Assembly: GCF_030816115.1 (NCBI RefSeq)
Contig: NZ_JAUSXQ010000001.1
Coordinates: forward strand, 1,984,001-2,048,000
Length of the DNA stretch: 64,000 bases
From: Chryseobacterium sp. W4I1
Lineage (GTDB): Bacteria > Bacteroidota > Bacteroidia > Flavobacteriales > Weeksellaceae
Reading direction: 5' to 3'
Positions 26,853 to 35,468 of the stretch are shown here, in pieces. The position numbers and the translations under genes are program-made. Every line of letters begins with the position of its first letter. Positions within the stretch are counted from its first letter, which is position 1. The notes under the pieces were generated by a model. That model was not told the origin of the DNA, did no database searches, and worked only from the letters and a program-made list of their open reading frames with translations.

Positions 26853-27914
26853 TTACTTTACGATATTGATTTTTGAACCGTTGTCAAGGTTGATCTGGCC
26901 GCTGGTAATTACCTGCTCACCGCCGTTAAGACCGCTGATGATCTGAACTTTATCACCATACACTTTTCCGGTTTTTACAGTAATCATTTTAGCAGTTCCG
27001 TTCTGAACGATGAAGATCTGTCCTGAGCTTACCCCGTTCGCGAAAGCTTGAGCGGGAACCGTCAACATATTCTGAGTTTCAGCACCGTGATTGGTTTTGA
27101 ACAAAGCGGTTGCGTACATCCCTGCTTTTAGGTTTCCTCTGTTCTGAACTTCAATTTCAACCGGGAAATTTAATGAAGCATCACTTTTAGGAGCAATGAA
27201 TGTAATTCTTCCGCTGAAAGAATCATCCGGTAAAACGTTGACCGTAATTGGAACTTCCTGACCTAACTGAATTCTTCCAACCTGGCTTTCATCAACCAAT
27301 ACAGAAAGTTTAAGGCTATTGATATTAACGATTTCAAACATGGAAGTTCCTACTGAAACTACAGTTCCCGGCTCAACCATTTTTTTATTGATGGTACCAC
27401 TGATTCCTGCACGGATACTGGCATCATTTACTCTTACTCCCTGTGCTCTTACAGCAGCCTGTGCATTTTTCAGCTGTAATCTTGAGTTGTCAACCTGTTG
27501 TTTGGTAACTCCTCCCGTTTTAAACGCATTTTCATAACGCTGATTGTCGATAATGGCATTCTGCAAATTATTTTGAGCCTGTGCAACATCTACTTCAATA
27601 GCATCTTTTTTAATGGTTGCCAAAGTTTGTCCGGCAGAAACTCTTGATCCTTCTTTTACCAGGACATTCACAATACGTCCTGCGATTTCAGAAGACTGGT
27701 TCATTTCCTGTTTTGGAAGGAAAGTTCCGTTGGCTGAGTAATCTGTATCGATGTTTTCTCTTGTTACGGTAACAACATTTACATTAATTTTATCTACCTG
27801 CTTGGCAACTTCTTTTACTTCCTGCGTCTGCTTCTTTTTGTTGTCAGCGATCTTGTATGCTGCCAGACCTATCAGTACAGCTGCTACGATGATATATATT
27901 AAAGTTTTTTTCAT
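26853..27914 (-). CDS. RND efflux periplasmic adaptor subunit
   Basis: The 353-residue membrane-fusion protein has an N-terminal membrane anchor (TLIYIIVAAVLIGLAAY), a lipoyl/barrel-sandwich region ('EIAGRIVNVLVKEGSRVSAG'), a short helical hairpin ('AQAQNNLQNAIIDNQRYENA') and a beta-barrel domain ending 'ITSGQINLDNGSKINIVK'. It connects the inner-membrane RND pump with the TolC channel in the periplasm. It lies 6 nt upstream of the permease and 9 nt downstream of tolC. Confidence 0.9.
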   Translation of the reverse strand: MKKTLIYIIVAAVLIGLAAYKIADNKKKQTQEVKEVAKQVDKINVNVVTVTRENIDTDYSANGTFLPKQEMNQSSEIAGRIVNVLVKEGSRVSAGQTLATIKKDAIEVDVAQAQNNLQNAIIDNQRYENAFKTGGVTKQQVDNSRLQLKNAQAAVRAQGVRVNDASIRAGISGTINKKMVEPGTVVSVGTSMFEIVNINSLKLSVLVDESQVGRIQLGQEVPITVNVLPDDSFSGRITFIAPKSDASLNFPVEIEVQNRGNLKAGMYATALFKTNHGAETQNMLTVPAQAFANGVSSGQIFIVQNGTAKMITVKTGKVYGDKVQIISGLNGGEQVITSGQINLDNGSKINIVK

Positions 27915-27923
27915 TTTAGTTTA

Positions 27924-29276
27924 TTATAAGTTTTGTAGTGTGTTTAGTTCCCCTTTAGCTTTAATTAATTTTATTTCCGCCTGTTTGTAATCTAATAAAG
28001 CATTTGCATAGTTCTGTTTTGCCTGGGTAAGAGCATTTTCGGCATCTAAAACCTCTGTAAGCGTTGCCAGACCATACTGGTAGTTGGCCTGCGTATTTTT
28101 CTGAACTCTTTCTGCCAATCCTACATTATCTTTCATGCTTTCGATATTGATTAATGCATTCTCCATATTGGTAATCGCATTTTTATAATCTAAACTTAAG
28201 CTCAGCTGAGTATTTTGGATATCTAAATCTAAATCCTGAATATCAATTTCTGCCTGATTAATTTTGGCTTTGGTAGCTCCTCCGGTGAAAATCGGAACAT
28301 TAATATTCAAACCAATCGCTGAATAATCACTCCAAAGAACGCCATTGTTAATCCCGTTGGTAAGTGGGAATTTTGCTCCCTGACCACCCCAACCGTAATT
28401 GGCAACCAAACTCACTGTAGGATATAAATAAGCTTCCGTGGCTTTTTTATTAAACTGCAGAAGTTCTCTGTTTTTATTTAAAACTTTAATTTCTGTACGG
28501 TCATCCAGATTTACAGTACTTGCTATCAGTTCAGGTCTTGGTTCAATTGTTTTTTCTTCAAGCTCAATATCTGTAGAAATCGGAACTCCCATATAAAACT
28601 TCAGAGCATTTTTTGAAAGCTCTACGGAATTGATTAATGTCTGCTTGTTTGAACCAATATTGGTCAGCTGAACGTTGGTACGATCTAAATCGATGGCTTT
28701 TGCCAATCCGTTATCAACCAAGCTTTTGATTACATTTCTTGTTTTTTCCGTATTGGCGTAGCTGGCTTCAACTGTTTTAAGATTCTCTTCCTGAACAAAA
28801 ACCTGATAATAAGCTGTTGCTACATTCTCAATGATCTGTTCGTTCGTTAACTGAGCATTTAAAACATAGAATTCTCTTGTCGATTTTGCTGCTTTAAGAC
28901 CGGTAAAAACTCTCTGATCAAAGATTGCCTGCTGTAGCTGTACAGAAGCTGTTGAGCTCCATGGCTGTCCCAGTTGCGCTCTGATTCTCTCTCCTCCAAA
29001 TTCAAGCAAAGACTCCTGGATAACAGGATTATAGGTCAACCCTGCCGTGGCACTTATCTGGGGCAAGGCTCCCGCTCTGGCCTCATCAATCTTGTATTCC
29101 GCTTTTTTAATCTGTAACGCCGCCTTTTTGGCTTCTGCTTTATTCTGCAGTGCCTGCTTGATGGCTTCCTGTAGAGAAACCTGCTGCTGGGCAGATACGG
29201 ATGAAAAGCCGAAAATCATAAATGCTGCAGCTATCCCAATTTTTAGCTTTGTAGCAGTTATACGTTTTCTTTTCAT
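27924..29276 (-). CDS. TolC family outer membrane efflux protein
   Basis: The 450-residue outer-membrane channel subunit starts with a long signal peptide (ending in 'FSSVSAQ') and has the two TolC-type coiled halves ('VSLQEAIKQALQNKAEAKKA' and 'LDYKNAITNMENALINIESM'). It would form the exit duct of the RND pump. It is the second gene of the operon after the TetR regulator, 96 nt away. Confidence 0.9.
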   Translation of the reverse strand: MKRKRITATKLKIGIAAAFMIFGFSSVSAQQQVSLQEAIKQALQNKAEAKKAALQIKKAEYKIDEARAGALPQISATAGLTYNPVIQESLLEFGGERIRAQLGQPWSSTASVQLQQAIFDQRVFTGLKAAKSTREFYVLNAQLTNEQIIENVATAYYQVFVQEENLKTVEASYANTEKTRNVIKSLVDNGLAKAIDLDRTNVQLTNIGSNKQTLINSVELSKNALKFYMGVPISTDIELEEKTIEPRPELIASTVNLDDRTEIKVLNKNRELLQFNKKATEAYLYPTVSLVANYGWGGQGAKFPLTNGINNGVLWSDYSAIGLNINVPIFTGGATKAKINQAEIDIQDLDLDIQNTQLSLSLDYKNAITNMENALINIESMKDNVGLAERVQKNTQANYQYGLATLTEVLDAENALTQAKQNYANALLDYKQAEIKLIKAKGELNTLQNL

Positions 29277-29372
29277 AATAGTATACTTCGTTTATTTTTT
29301 TAATATAATTTTTCTCGTCAATGCGTTTGTTTCTAAAGGACGAATCATTTCTTAAAATACTTTAACATTTTT

Positions 29373-29966
29373 TTAATTTTTAAAAAGCATATTGATAATG
29401 ATCTCTTTTCTTTCTGAAATAATCTGGTCATATTCCTTGTCACTGATCATCAGATTTTCCATAAATAAAGGCCTGATGGCACTCGGGAACACTAGCAGGG
29501 AAACCATATTCAGAATAAACTGAACCGGAGCCATTTTTTCAACATTTCCAAGCTCCATCTCTTTCTCAATATCTTTGTACATAGTGTCAAGAACATCTTC
29601 TTCAATTTCTCTCTGATGACAGTTTCCTTTATTAATCTGTGAAACAATGTATGTTTCCAGATACGGATACTGAAGACTTGTGGAAAGGCTGCTTTCTATG
29701 AACTTGCTAATCTTCACTTTAAAAGGCAGATCTGCATTCTGGATGATTTTCGATTTCTCCTGCTCCACTCTTTGAGCTTCATCGAAAATGATCTGGATAA
29801 GGTTATCCCTTGAACGGAAATAGTAGTTAATCAGTGTTCTGTTCACTCCTGCTTCATCTGCGATCTCCTGGGTAGTAGCATCAAACTTCCCTTTCACAAA
29901 GAATAAATTCTTCGCTGTCTCCTTAATCAATTCCTGTGTTTGGTCTTTTTTTGCTTGATTTGACAT
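29373..29966 (-). CDS. TetR/AcrR family regulator of the efflux operon
   Basis: The 197-residue protein has the TetR DNA-binding domain ('TTQEIADEAGVNRTLINYYF') and a ligand-binding C-terminus. It is the first gene of the TetR-TolC-adaptor-RND operon and has repeated inverted sites just before its start. I infer autorepression and repression of the pump, relieved by a substrate. Confidence 0.88.
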   Translation of the reverse strand: MSNQAKKDQTQELIKETAKNLFFVKGKFDATTQEIADEAGVNRTLINYYFRSRDNLIQIIFDEAQRVEQEKSKIIQNADLPFKVKISKFIESSLSTSLQYPYLETYIVSQINKGNCHQREIEEDVLDTMYKDIEKEMELGNVEKMAPVQFILNMVSLLVFPSAIRPLFMENLMISDKEYDQIISERKEIIINMLFKN

Positions 29967-29968
29967 TA

Positions 29969-30029
29969 TTGTTAAACAATTTTGTGCAAATGTAAATCAA
30001 ATTCTGTTTTTGACAAAATTGTTAAACAA
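29969..30029. promoter_or_regulatory. Putative TetR operator repeats
   Basis: TTGTTAAACAA occurs twice (29969-29979 and 30019-30029), each a near-palindrome; with their flanks the two form a larger inverted repeat (TGTTAAACAATTTTGT versus ACAAAATTGTTAAACA). A related half-site lies at 30034-30049. They sit directly before the TetR ATG at 29966. Confidence 0.65.
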
Positions 30030-30180
30030 AATAATTAAACAAAATTGTCATGATTTGCATCATGTTTTTTATGTCCAGTTTGGGATTAAATCACTTTAGA
30101 CAGTAAAAATATCGCAATATCCTTCAGTTATAAAAACTAAGGATAGTATTGAATATTTCGAAAAGTACACTGGGTAAAGC

Positions 30181-30208
30181 AAAACGGGCAGAAAATTCTG
30201 CCCGTTTT
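30181..30208. terminator. Bidirectional terminator after the CvfB-like gene
   Basis: AAAACGGGCAGAA pairs with TTCTGCCCGTTTT around AA. It lies 6 nt beyond the CvfB-like stop on the minus strand. Confidence 0.8.
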
Positions 30209-30213
30209 TATTT

Positions 30214-31038
30214 TTAAAGTAGTTTGATCTTATCTTCTGAAATGTCGACGATCTTGTCTTTGTAAAGTCCACCGAGTGCCTTCTTAAAATTCTTTTTACT
30301 CATGTGAAGCTCTTCTTTGATCTGTCCAGGAGAGGATTTGTCTGAAAGATAAAGTAAGCCGTAGTTTTCTTCAAGCTTATCCAGGATCTTCTGCTTAAAT
30401 TCATCTACATTCTCAAAACCTTCAGGCTGAAGAGAAATATCAATTTTACCATCTTCACGGATTGCCTTAATGTAACCACCCTCTTCTGATAAAGGATACA
30501 GCTTTTTGAATACGTCAGAAGCATAAACAAGCCCGATGTATTTTTTATTGACTACCACATTCCAGCCCAGCTCACTTTCATTCATCATAAGCAGATCTAC
30601 CTTATCCCCTTTCTGGAAAGGAAGATTTTCATACTGTGGGTTTCTTTTGAATTTTGTAGTTCCGGTGATCAGGTTCAGGGCTTCATCTACATAAAGGTAA
30701 ACAATATACCTTTTACCTTCTATGATCTTGGATTTCTGCTGCTTATACGGGATAAAAAGATCTTTAATAATCCCCCAATCCATGAACGCTCCGCTTGGAA
30801 GGCTCTGCACACAGCTCATTACGGCATACTCGCCTACTTCAGCCAATGGAATTTCAGTGGTTGCTTTTAATTTACCGTCATCCTGATAGACAAAAACTTC
30901 AACGTCATCACCAATTTCCTGATCATCGCTGGTGAATACTTTAGGCAAGAAAGCTTTTTCGCCTGATTCATCCGTCAAGATCCATCCTGAGTAGTTTTTT
31001 TCTGAAATTTTTAGAGTCTGGGTTTTTCCGAGTTGCAT
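30214..31038 (-). CDS. CvfB-like S1 RNA-binding protein
   Basis: The 274-residue protein consists of several S1/OB-type RNA-binding repeats (for example 'MQLGKTQTLKISEKNYSGWI', 'CVQSLPSGAFMDWGIIKDLF' and 'GKIDISLQPEGF') and ends in a winged-helix domain ('LHMSKKNFKKALGGLYKDKI'). This layout matches CvfB, a virulence/RNA-regulation protein first described in Staphylococcus. It is monocistronic, with terminators around it, upstream of the TetR operon. Confidence 0.85.
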   Translation of the reverse strand: MQLGKTQTLKISEKNYSGWILTDESGEKAFLPKVFTSDDQEIGDDVEVFVYQDDGKLKATTEIPLAEVGEYAVMSCVQSLPSGAFMDWGIIKDLFIPYKQQKSKIIEGKRYIVYLYVDEALNLITGTTKFKRNPQYENLPFQKGDKVDLLMMNESELGWNVVVNKKYIGLVYASDVFKKLYPLSEEGGYIKAIREDGKIDISLQPEGFENVDEFKQKILDKLEENYGLLYLSDKSSPGQIKEELHMSKKNFKKALGGLYKDKIVDISEDKIKLL

Positions 31039-31176
31039 TGAATAATAAAATTAGCCACAAAGGTACGGAAAATTGAAGATTTTAAACTATATATAAAACT
31101 TTGCTGTTATTTCAGGCCATCTTATAATGTAAGACTTCCGGAAAAACTATGCTAGTTTAAGAAAACAGACCATAAA

Positions 31177-31204
31177 AAAAGAGAAGCATTTTGCTTCTCT
31201 TTTA
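31177..31204. terminator. lpd terminator
   Basis: GAGAAGCA pairs with TGCTTCTC, with extra A/T pairs flanking the stem and T/A-rich tails on both strands, 39 nt past the lpd stop. Confidence 0.75.
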
Positions 31205-31242
31205 TCTTTAAATATTTGAATTTTAAATCTTTCAATTAAAAA

Positions 31243-32646
31243 CTACATATGAATAGGTCTTTTACCTGTTGCATCCAATGCTGCTTCTTTAATAGCTTCA
31301 GCATACGTTGGGTGAGCGTGGGAACTTCTTGCGATATCTTCTGCACTTGCACGGAATTCCATGGCAATTACTCCTTCTGCAATAAGATCTGCAGCTCTTG
31401 CTCCGATGATGTGCATTCCTAAAACTTCATCAGTTTTTTCGTCTGCGATAATCTTAACCAAACCATCAATGTCTCCACTTGCACGGCTTCTACCTAACGC
31501 TCTCATTGGGAAAGAACCTACTTTGTATGCTACTCCCTCTTCTTTTAACTGCTCTTCAGTTTTACCAACTCCAGCAACTTCAGGCCAAGTGTACACAACA
31601 CCAGGAATCAGGTTGTAGTTGATGTGAGGTTTCTGACCTGCCAATTGCTCAGCAACCAAAACTCCTTCTTCTTCAGCTTTGTGAGCAAGCATTGCTCCTT
31701 TGATTACGTCTCCGATTGCGTAGATATTGGCAACATTAGTCTGTAAGTGATCATTTGTTTTTACTCTTCCTCTTTCGTCAAGCTCAACACCTGCTTTCTC
31801 CAATCCAAGACCGTCAGTATAAGGTTTTCTTCCAACAGAAACCAAACAGTAATCTCCTTCTACGGTTACTTCTTCTCCTTTTTTATCTTTAGCAGTAATT
31901 TTTACAGTGTCTCCATTTCTTTCAACAGCAGAAACAGCAGTAGAAAGCATAAACTTCATTCCTTGTTTCTTAAGAACTTTAGTTAATTCCTTGCTTAAAG
32001 CTCCATCCATTCCAGGAATGATCTTATCCATAAATTCAACAACAGTTACCTGAGCTCCTAATCTTAAATATACAGAACCTAATTCAAGACCGATAACCCC
32101 ACCACCGATAACTACCAGGTGCTTAGGGATTTCTTTAAGGTTTAAGGCTTCTGTAGAAGTAATCACTCTTTCTTTATCAAGAGAAATGAAAGGTAGTGAA
32201 GATGGTTTAGAACCAGTTGCGATGATGGTATATTTGGATTCAACTGTTTCAGAAGAACCGTCGTTTTTTGTTATTTTGATCTGAGTTGCAGATTCGAAGC
32301 TTCCCACCCCTTCAAAAACAGTGATTTTGTTTTTGCTCATCAGGTAGTTGATTCCATCTGTATTCTGCTTTACCACTTCGTTTTTACGCTCGATCATTCT
32401 TGCGATATCAGCTTGTGGCTCATTGATAATGATTCCGTGACCGGCAAAATTGTGTTTTGCGTTTTCGAAATGCTCAGAGCTGTCTAAAAGCGCTTTTGAC
32501 GGAATACATCCAACATTAAGACAAGTTCCGCCTAAAGTTGGATATTTTTCAATAATAGCTGTTTTGAAACCTAATTGTGCTGCACGGATCGCAGCTACAT
32601 AACCTCCAGGACCAGAACCGATTACGGTAACATCGAATTGACTCAT
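31243..32646 (-). CDS. lpdA: Dihydrolipoyl dehydrogenase
   Basis: The flavoprotein reoxidises dihydrolipoamide of 2-oxoacid dehydrogenase complexes using NAD+. The 467-residue product has the FAD motif 'GSGPGGYVAAIRAAQLG', the redox disulfide in 'GGTCLNVGCIPSK', the NAD motif 'VVIGGGVIGLELGSV' and the C-terminal active site 'HAHPTYAEAIKEAAL'. Length and motifs are standard. It is monocistronic here; no E1 or E2 gene is adjacent. Confidence 0.95.
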   Translation of the reverse strand: MSQFDVTVIGSGPGGYVAAIRAAQLGFKTAIIEKYPTLGGTCLNVGCIPSKALLDSSEHFENAKHNFAGHGIIINEPQADIARMIERKNEVVKQNTDGINYLMSKNKITVFEGVGSFESATQIKITKNDGSSETVESKYTIIATGSKPSSLPFISLDKERVITSTEALNLKEIPKHLVVIGGGVIGLELGSVYLRLGAQVTVVEFMDKIIPGMDGALSKELTKVLKKQGMKFMLSTAVSAVERNGDTVKITAKDKKGEEVTVEGDYCLVSVGRKPYTDGLGLEKAGVELDERGRVKTNDHLQTNVANIYAIGDVIKGAMLAHKAEEEGVLVAEQLAGQKPHINYNLIPGVVYTWPEVAGVGKTEEQLKEEGVAYKVGSFPMRALGRSRASGDIDGLVKIIADEKTDEVLGMHIIGARAADLIAEGVIAMEFRASAEDIARSSHAHPTYAEAIKEAALDATGKRPIHM

Positions 32647-32855
32647 GTTATTTTATGAATTTGTTTATTATTAACTTTCTTAATTCTCACAAATTTACAT
32701 ATAAATTACCAAGCACCAAAGTGAGTTTTATCAAGTTTATCTATTGAATTTGAGATTTAAAAAAAAGACGTCTAATCTATTTGCAATTGATCCATAATTA
32801 TTGCGAGAAAAATCATCGCTCTAATTCCAGAAATATCTTTTACTTTTTACAGAAC

Positions 32856-33200
32856 TCACACATTCAATTTTCCCTGACCTACGATCCCCGTGCTTTCAAA
32901 AAATGAGCCTCCGTAAATATACCATTCAAGGCTTTCCAGAAATTCTACTGCGTTTTCAGGAGTTATTTGTGAACGCTCTTTTTTGGTAACAATTCCTTTG
33001 TACCATCTTCCTGATTTGGTAAGATGTTCAAATTCAACAAAATAATGCACCCATATTCTCTGACAGAGTTTGCACTGCTGAATAGTTACTTCTCCATATC
33101 TTCCGTTCGAATGATCTATGCCTAATTCAGAACTTCTGTATTCGGTATAGTTCGAGGTAGGTTTCTCACAGGCACACCCTATTTGCGGAATTTTCTTCAT
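32856..33200 (-). CDS. Conserved protein of unknown function with a cysteine-rich segment
   Basis: This 114-residue protein has two cysteine pairs, 'CACEKP' near the N-terminus and 'CKLCQRIW' in the middle, that could bind a metal. I do not recognise a family. It has no signal peptide or membrane helix. It is a single gene between lpd and the cupin gene; the flanking gaps (32647-32855, 33201-33383) show nothing recognisable. Confidence 0.65.
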   Translation of the reverse strand: MKKIPQIGCACEKPTSNYTEYRSSELGIDHSNGRYGEVTIQQCKLCQRIWVHYFVEFEHLTKSGRWYKGIVTKKERSQITPENAVEFLESLEWYIYGGSFFESTGIVGQGKLNV

Positions 33201-33383
33201 TGGTCAATTATTGAATTTAGATAAATTAAAAGCCAAATGTAGAAATAAGAATCTATATTTTCTGATAGAATTATTATTTTTTCATCAGAACCATCAGAAC
33301 TTTTTCTAGTTCCCCGATCACCTATTTAATGATTTCACCGGACCAGTCACTTGCCAAGAATAAGGATGTTGAGTTTTGTGGAA

Positions 33384-33779
33384 TTATTTCAATAATTTTA
33401 TATTTTCTTCATTACCTTCTTTCAGATAGATTGCTGAAAAAACAAGTGGTTTTTCTGCTGATGCATTATCGAAATGAAGAATTTTCACATTTTTCGGTTC
33501 ATAAAAGGCTTCTCCTTCATGAAGTATTACTTTCTGCTGACCTTCTATCTGAAAAATAGCTTCCCCGGATTTTATTATTCCCACCACAGGACACGGATGA
33601 AGATGCTTCGGAACTTGCAGTCCCGGTGCTAACGTTATTTCCTGAATTTCCGTAGTTTTGATTTTCTGATCAATAGCTGTTTTTAATAATTCTTTTCTAG
33701 AAATTTGATTTTGCTGAGCCAGCATAACAACAGAATTCAATATCAAAATAGCAATAGTGGCTGATTTAATTTTTTCCAT
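33384..33779 (-). CDS. Secreted cupin domain protein
   Basis: The 131-residue protein has a signal-like N-terminus (KSATIAILILNSVVMLAQ) and a single cupin barrel with 'HLHPCPVVGIIKSGEAIFQI' and 'LHEGEAFYEP'. Histidines at the usual cupin positions could bind a metal. Substrate unknown. Confidence 0.8.
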   Translation of the reverse strand: MEKIKSATIAILILNSVVMLAQQNQISRKELLKTAIDQKIKTTEIQEITLAPGLQVPKHLHPCPVVGIIKSGEAIFQIEGQQKVILHEGEAFYEPKNVKILHFDNASAEKPLVFSAIYLKEGNEENIKLLK

Positions 33780-33829
33780 TTTAAACTTAATTAATCGTTA
33801 AATCATGGTGATATTTTAAACCTTAATTT

Positions 33830-34915
33830 TCATGATTTATTGGCTAAATTCAAAAGAAGTCTTTCATATTTGTCAAGAATAATATCTTTTGAAAACCTTG
33901 ACCTGATAGAATTTTTTATCCCATCAGCATTGTAATTACCTTGAAGAACTTTCATTATTTTCTGTGAAAAATCTTCATAGTCCTCAATGTTCGCTACTTC
34001 ACCGTTTACCTGGTGCTGAATGATCTCATTGATTCCTCCGGGACAGTTATTGGCCAAAGAATAAGTTCCGCACGCTCCGGCTTCCAAGAGTACATTAGGA
34101 AAACCCTCATAGCGGGAGGATAGAATAAAAAGATCTGCATATTTCAAGAACTGGTACGGATTATCCTGTCTTCCATGGAAAACAACATTTTTCAATCCCA
34201 AAAAATCTTTCATCTGAAACAAAACATCTTTGTCTTTTCCGTCGCCCAGAATATGAAGCATGATATTTTCATTTTTTAACCTTGAAAATACTTTCAGCAG
34301 GTTATCAAACCCTTTTCTGGCCGACAGGTTTCCGATGGCTACAACATTTTTATAATTGTATTTAAAAGATTCAGGTTTGGAAGAAACAGATAATTTTTCA
34401 TTGATGAAGTCAAAATCAACAGGGTTATTTATTTTAACAATTTTCTTTTTCTTAATATTAAAATTATCAACCAGATCATTCAGCATATCATCGCTCTGGG
34501 CAATAATTTTCTGGTAGTTATTGTAAAAATTATAGAAGAATTTAATCTCTTTTCTGGTGACATGCTGCGTTACCACATTAGTTTCCCTGGCAATAAATTT
34601 TGTCCTTGGAAAAAGCCTTATAAATAAAGCCAGATAAGCATTTACTTCTCCAAAACCTGAAAATACAATATCAGGTTTTCTCCTGTAAATTTCACCCAAA
34701 ATAGGCTTTAAGGAATGCCTGATTCTGTCTGTATTGATGTCTATGATTTCAACATCTTCTTTCAGAAAATTAAGATATCCACCCTGCTTGCGAAGCAACA
34801 GGATTTTCGGCTCAAACCGGTCTCTGGAAAGATGATTGGCAATGGTGGTAACAATCCTTTCTGCACCACCGGTTTCCAAATCCGGCAGAATGAATATGAC
34901 AGAAATCTTTTTCAT
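33830..34915 (-). CDS. Glycosyltransferase family 4 protein
   Basis: The 361-residue GT-B enzyme has the GT4 N-terminal 'ILPDLETGGAERIVTTIANH' and the C-terminal EX7E-type motif in 'SSRYEGFPNVLLEAGACG' with 'GGINEII'. It transfers sugars from a nucleotide donor, probably to a cell-surface polysaccharide or glycolipid. No other polysaccharide gene is adjacent, so the acceptor is unknown. Confidence 0.9.
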   Translation of the reverse strand: MKKISVIFILPDLETGGAERIVTTIANHLSRDRFEPKILLLRKQGGYLNFLKEDVEIIDINTDRIRHSLKPILGEIYRRKPDIVFSGFGEVNAYLALFIRLFPRTKFIARETNVVTQHVTRKEIKFFYNFYNNYQKIIAQSDDMLNDLVDNFNIKKKKIVKINNPVDFDFINEKLSVSSKPESFKYNYKNVVAIGNLSARKGFDNLLKVFSRLKNENIMLHILGDGKDKDVLFQMKDFLGLKNVVFHGRQDNPYQFLKYADLFILSSRYEGFPNVLLEAGACGTYSLANNCPGGINEIIQHQVNGEVANIEDYEDFSQKIMKVLQGNYNADGIKNSIRSRFSKDIILDKYERLLLNLANKS

Positions 34916-34924
34916 CAGTTAAAG

Positions 34925-35466
34925 TTAGTAAAAAGTTTTATTAACCTTTAATTTTAAGTTTTCGAAGACCGGAATAATTTCGCTGATATTTTCAACACTT
35001 AAAAAGGTGTATTTGTCTTCATCAAAGTTCATCCCACTTCTTTTAAAAAAGGAAAAAGGCTCATCATTTCTTCCAAAAATAGTCTCAGGTTCACCAAAAA
35101 TAATATTTCCAAAAAATTTATTATTCATTTCGATGTTGATCTGATCTATTTCTTCCAATTTTTTTTCTTTATAATTTCTTTAGTTGACTTTTCAGCAATA
35201 ATAATTCGCTCATTGGTAATTAGATAATAATTATTTTTTAAATCTGAATATCTTAGAATCCATCTGAAAAATGCTAAATATAACCCCGTTCCAAACATAA
35301 ATATTGCAAAAAAGAAAAAGAAAGAAGTCATATTTATAAGAAATAGCGTGGAAATTCCCAAATAAAAAAAAGAGAAAACAATTCTCAACTTTTCTGTCAT
35401 ATTAAAAAAGAAACTCTTCTTTGGAAGAATTTCTTTTAAAATTATTTCGTTATTCTGTAAATTCAT
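34925..35466 (-). pseudogene. Small membrane/PH-like protein gene with a homopolymer frameshift
   Basis: The first part (35466-35146) encodes two membrane helices and a strand 'YYLITNERIIIAEK' as in bacterial PH-like proteins. It stops after 'EIIKKKNWKK'. If an A is added to the run of eight A on the coding strand, reading runs on as 'EEIDQINIEMNNKFFGN' to a stop at 34925, giving a protein of about 180 residues. Slippage, recent loss or a sequencing error are all possible. It lies 2 nt downstream of recQ. Confidence 0.7.
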
Positions 35467-35468
35467 TC

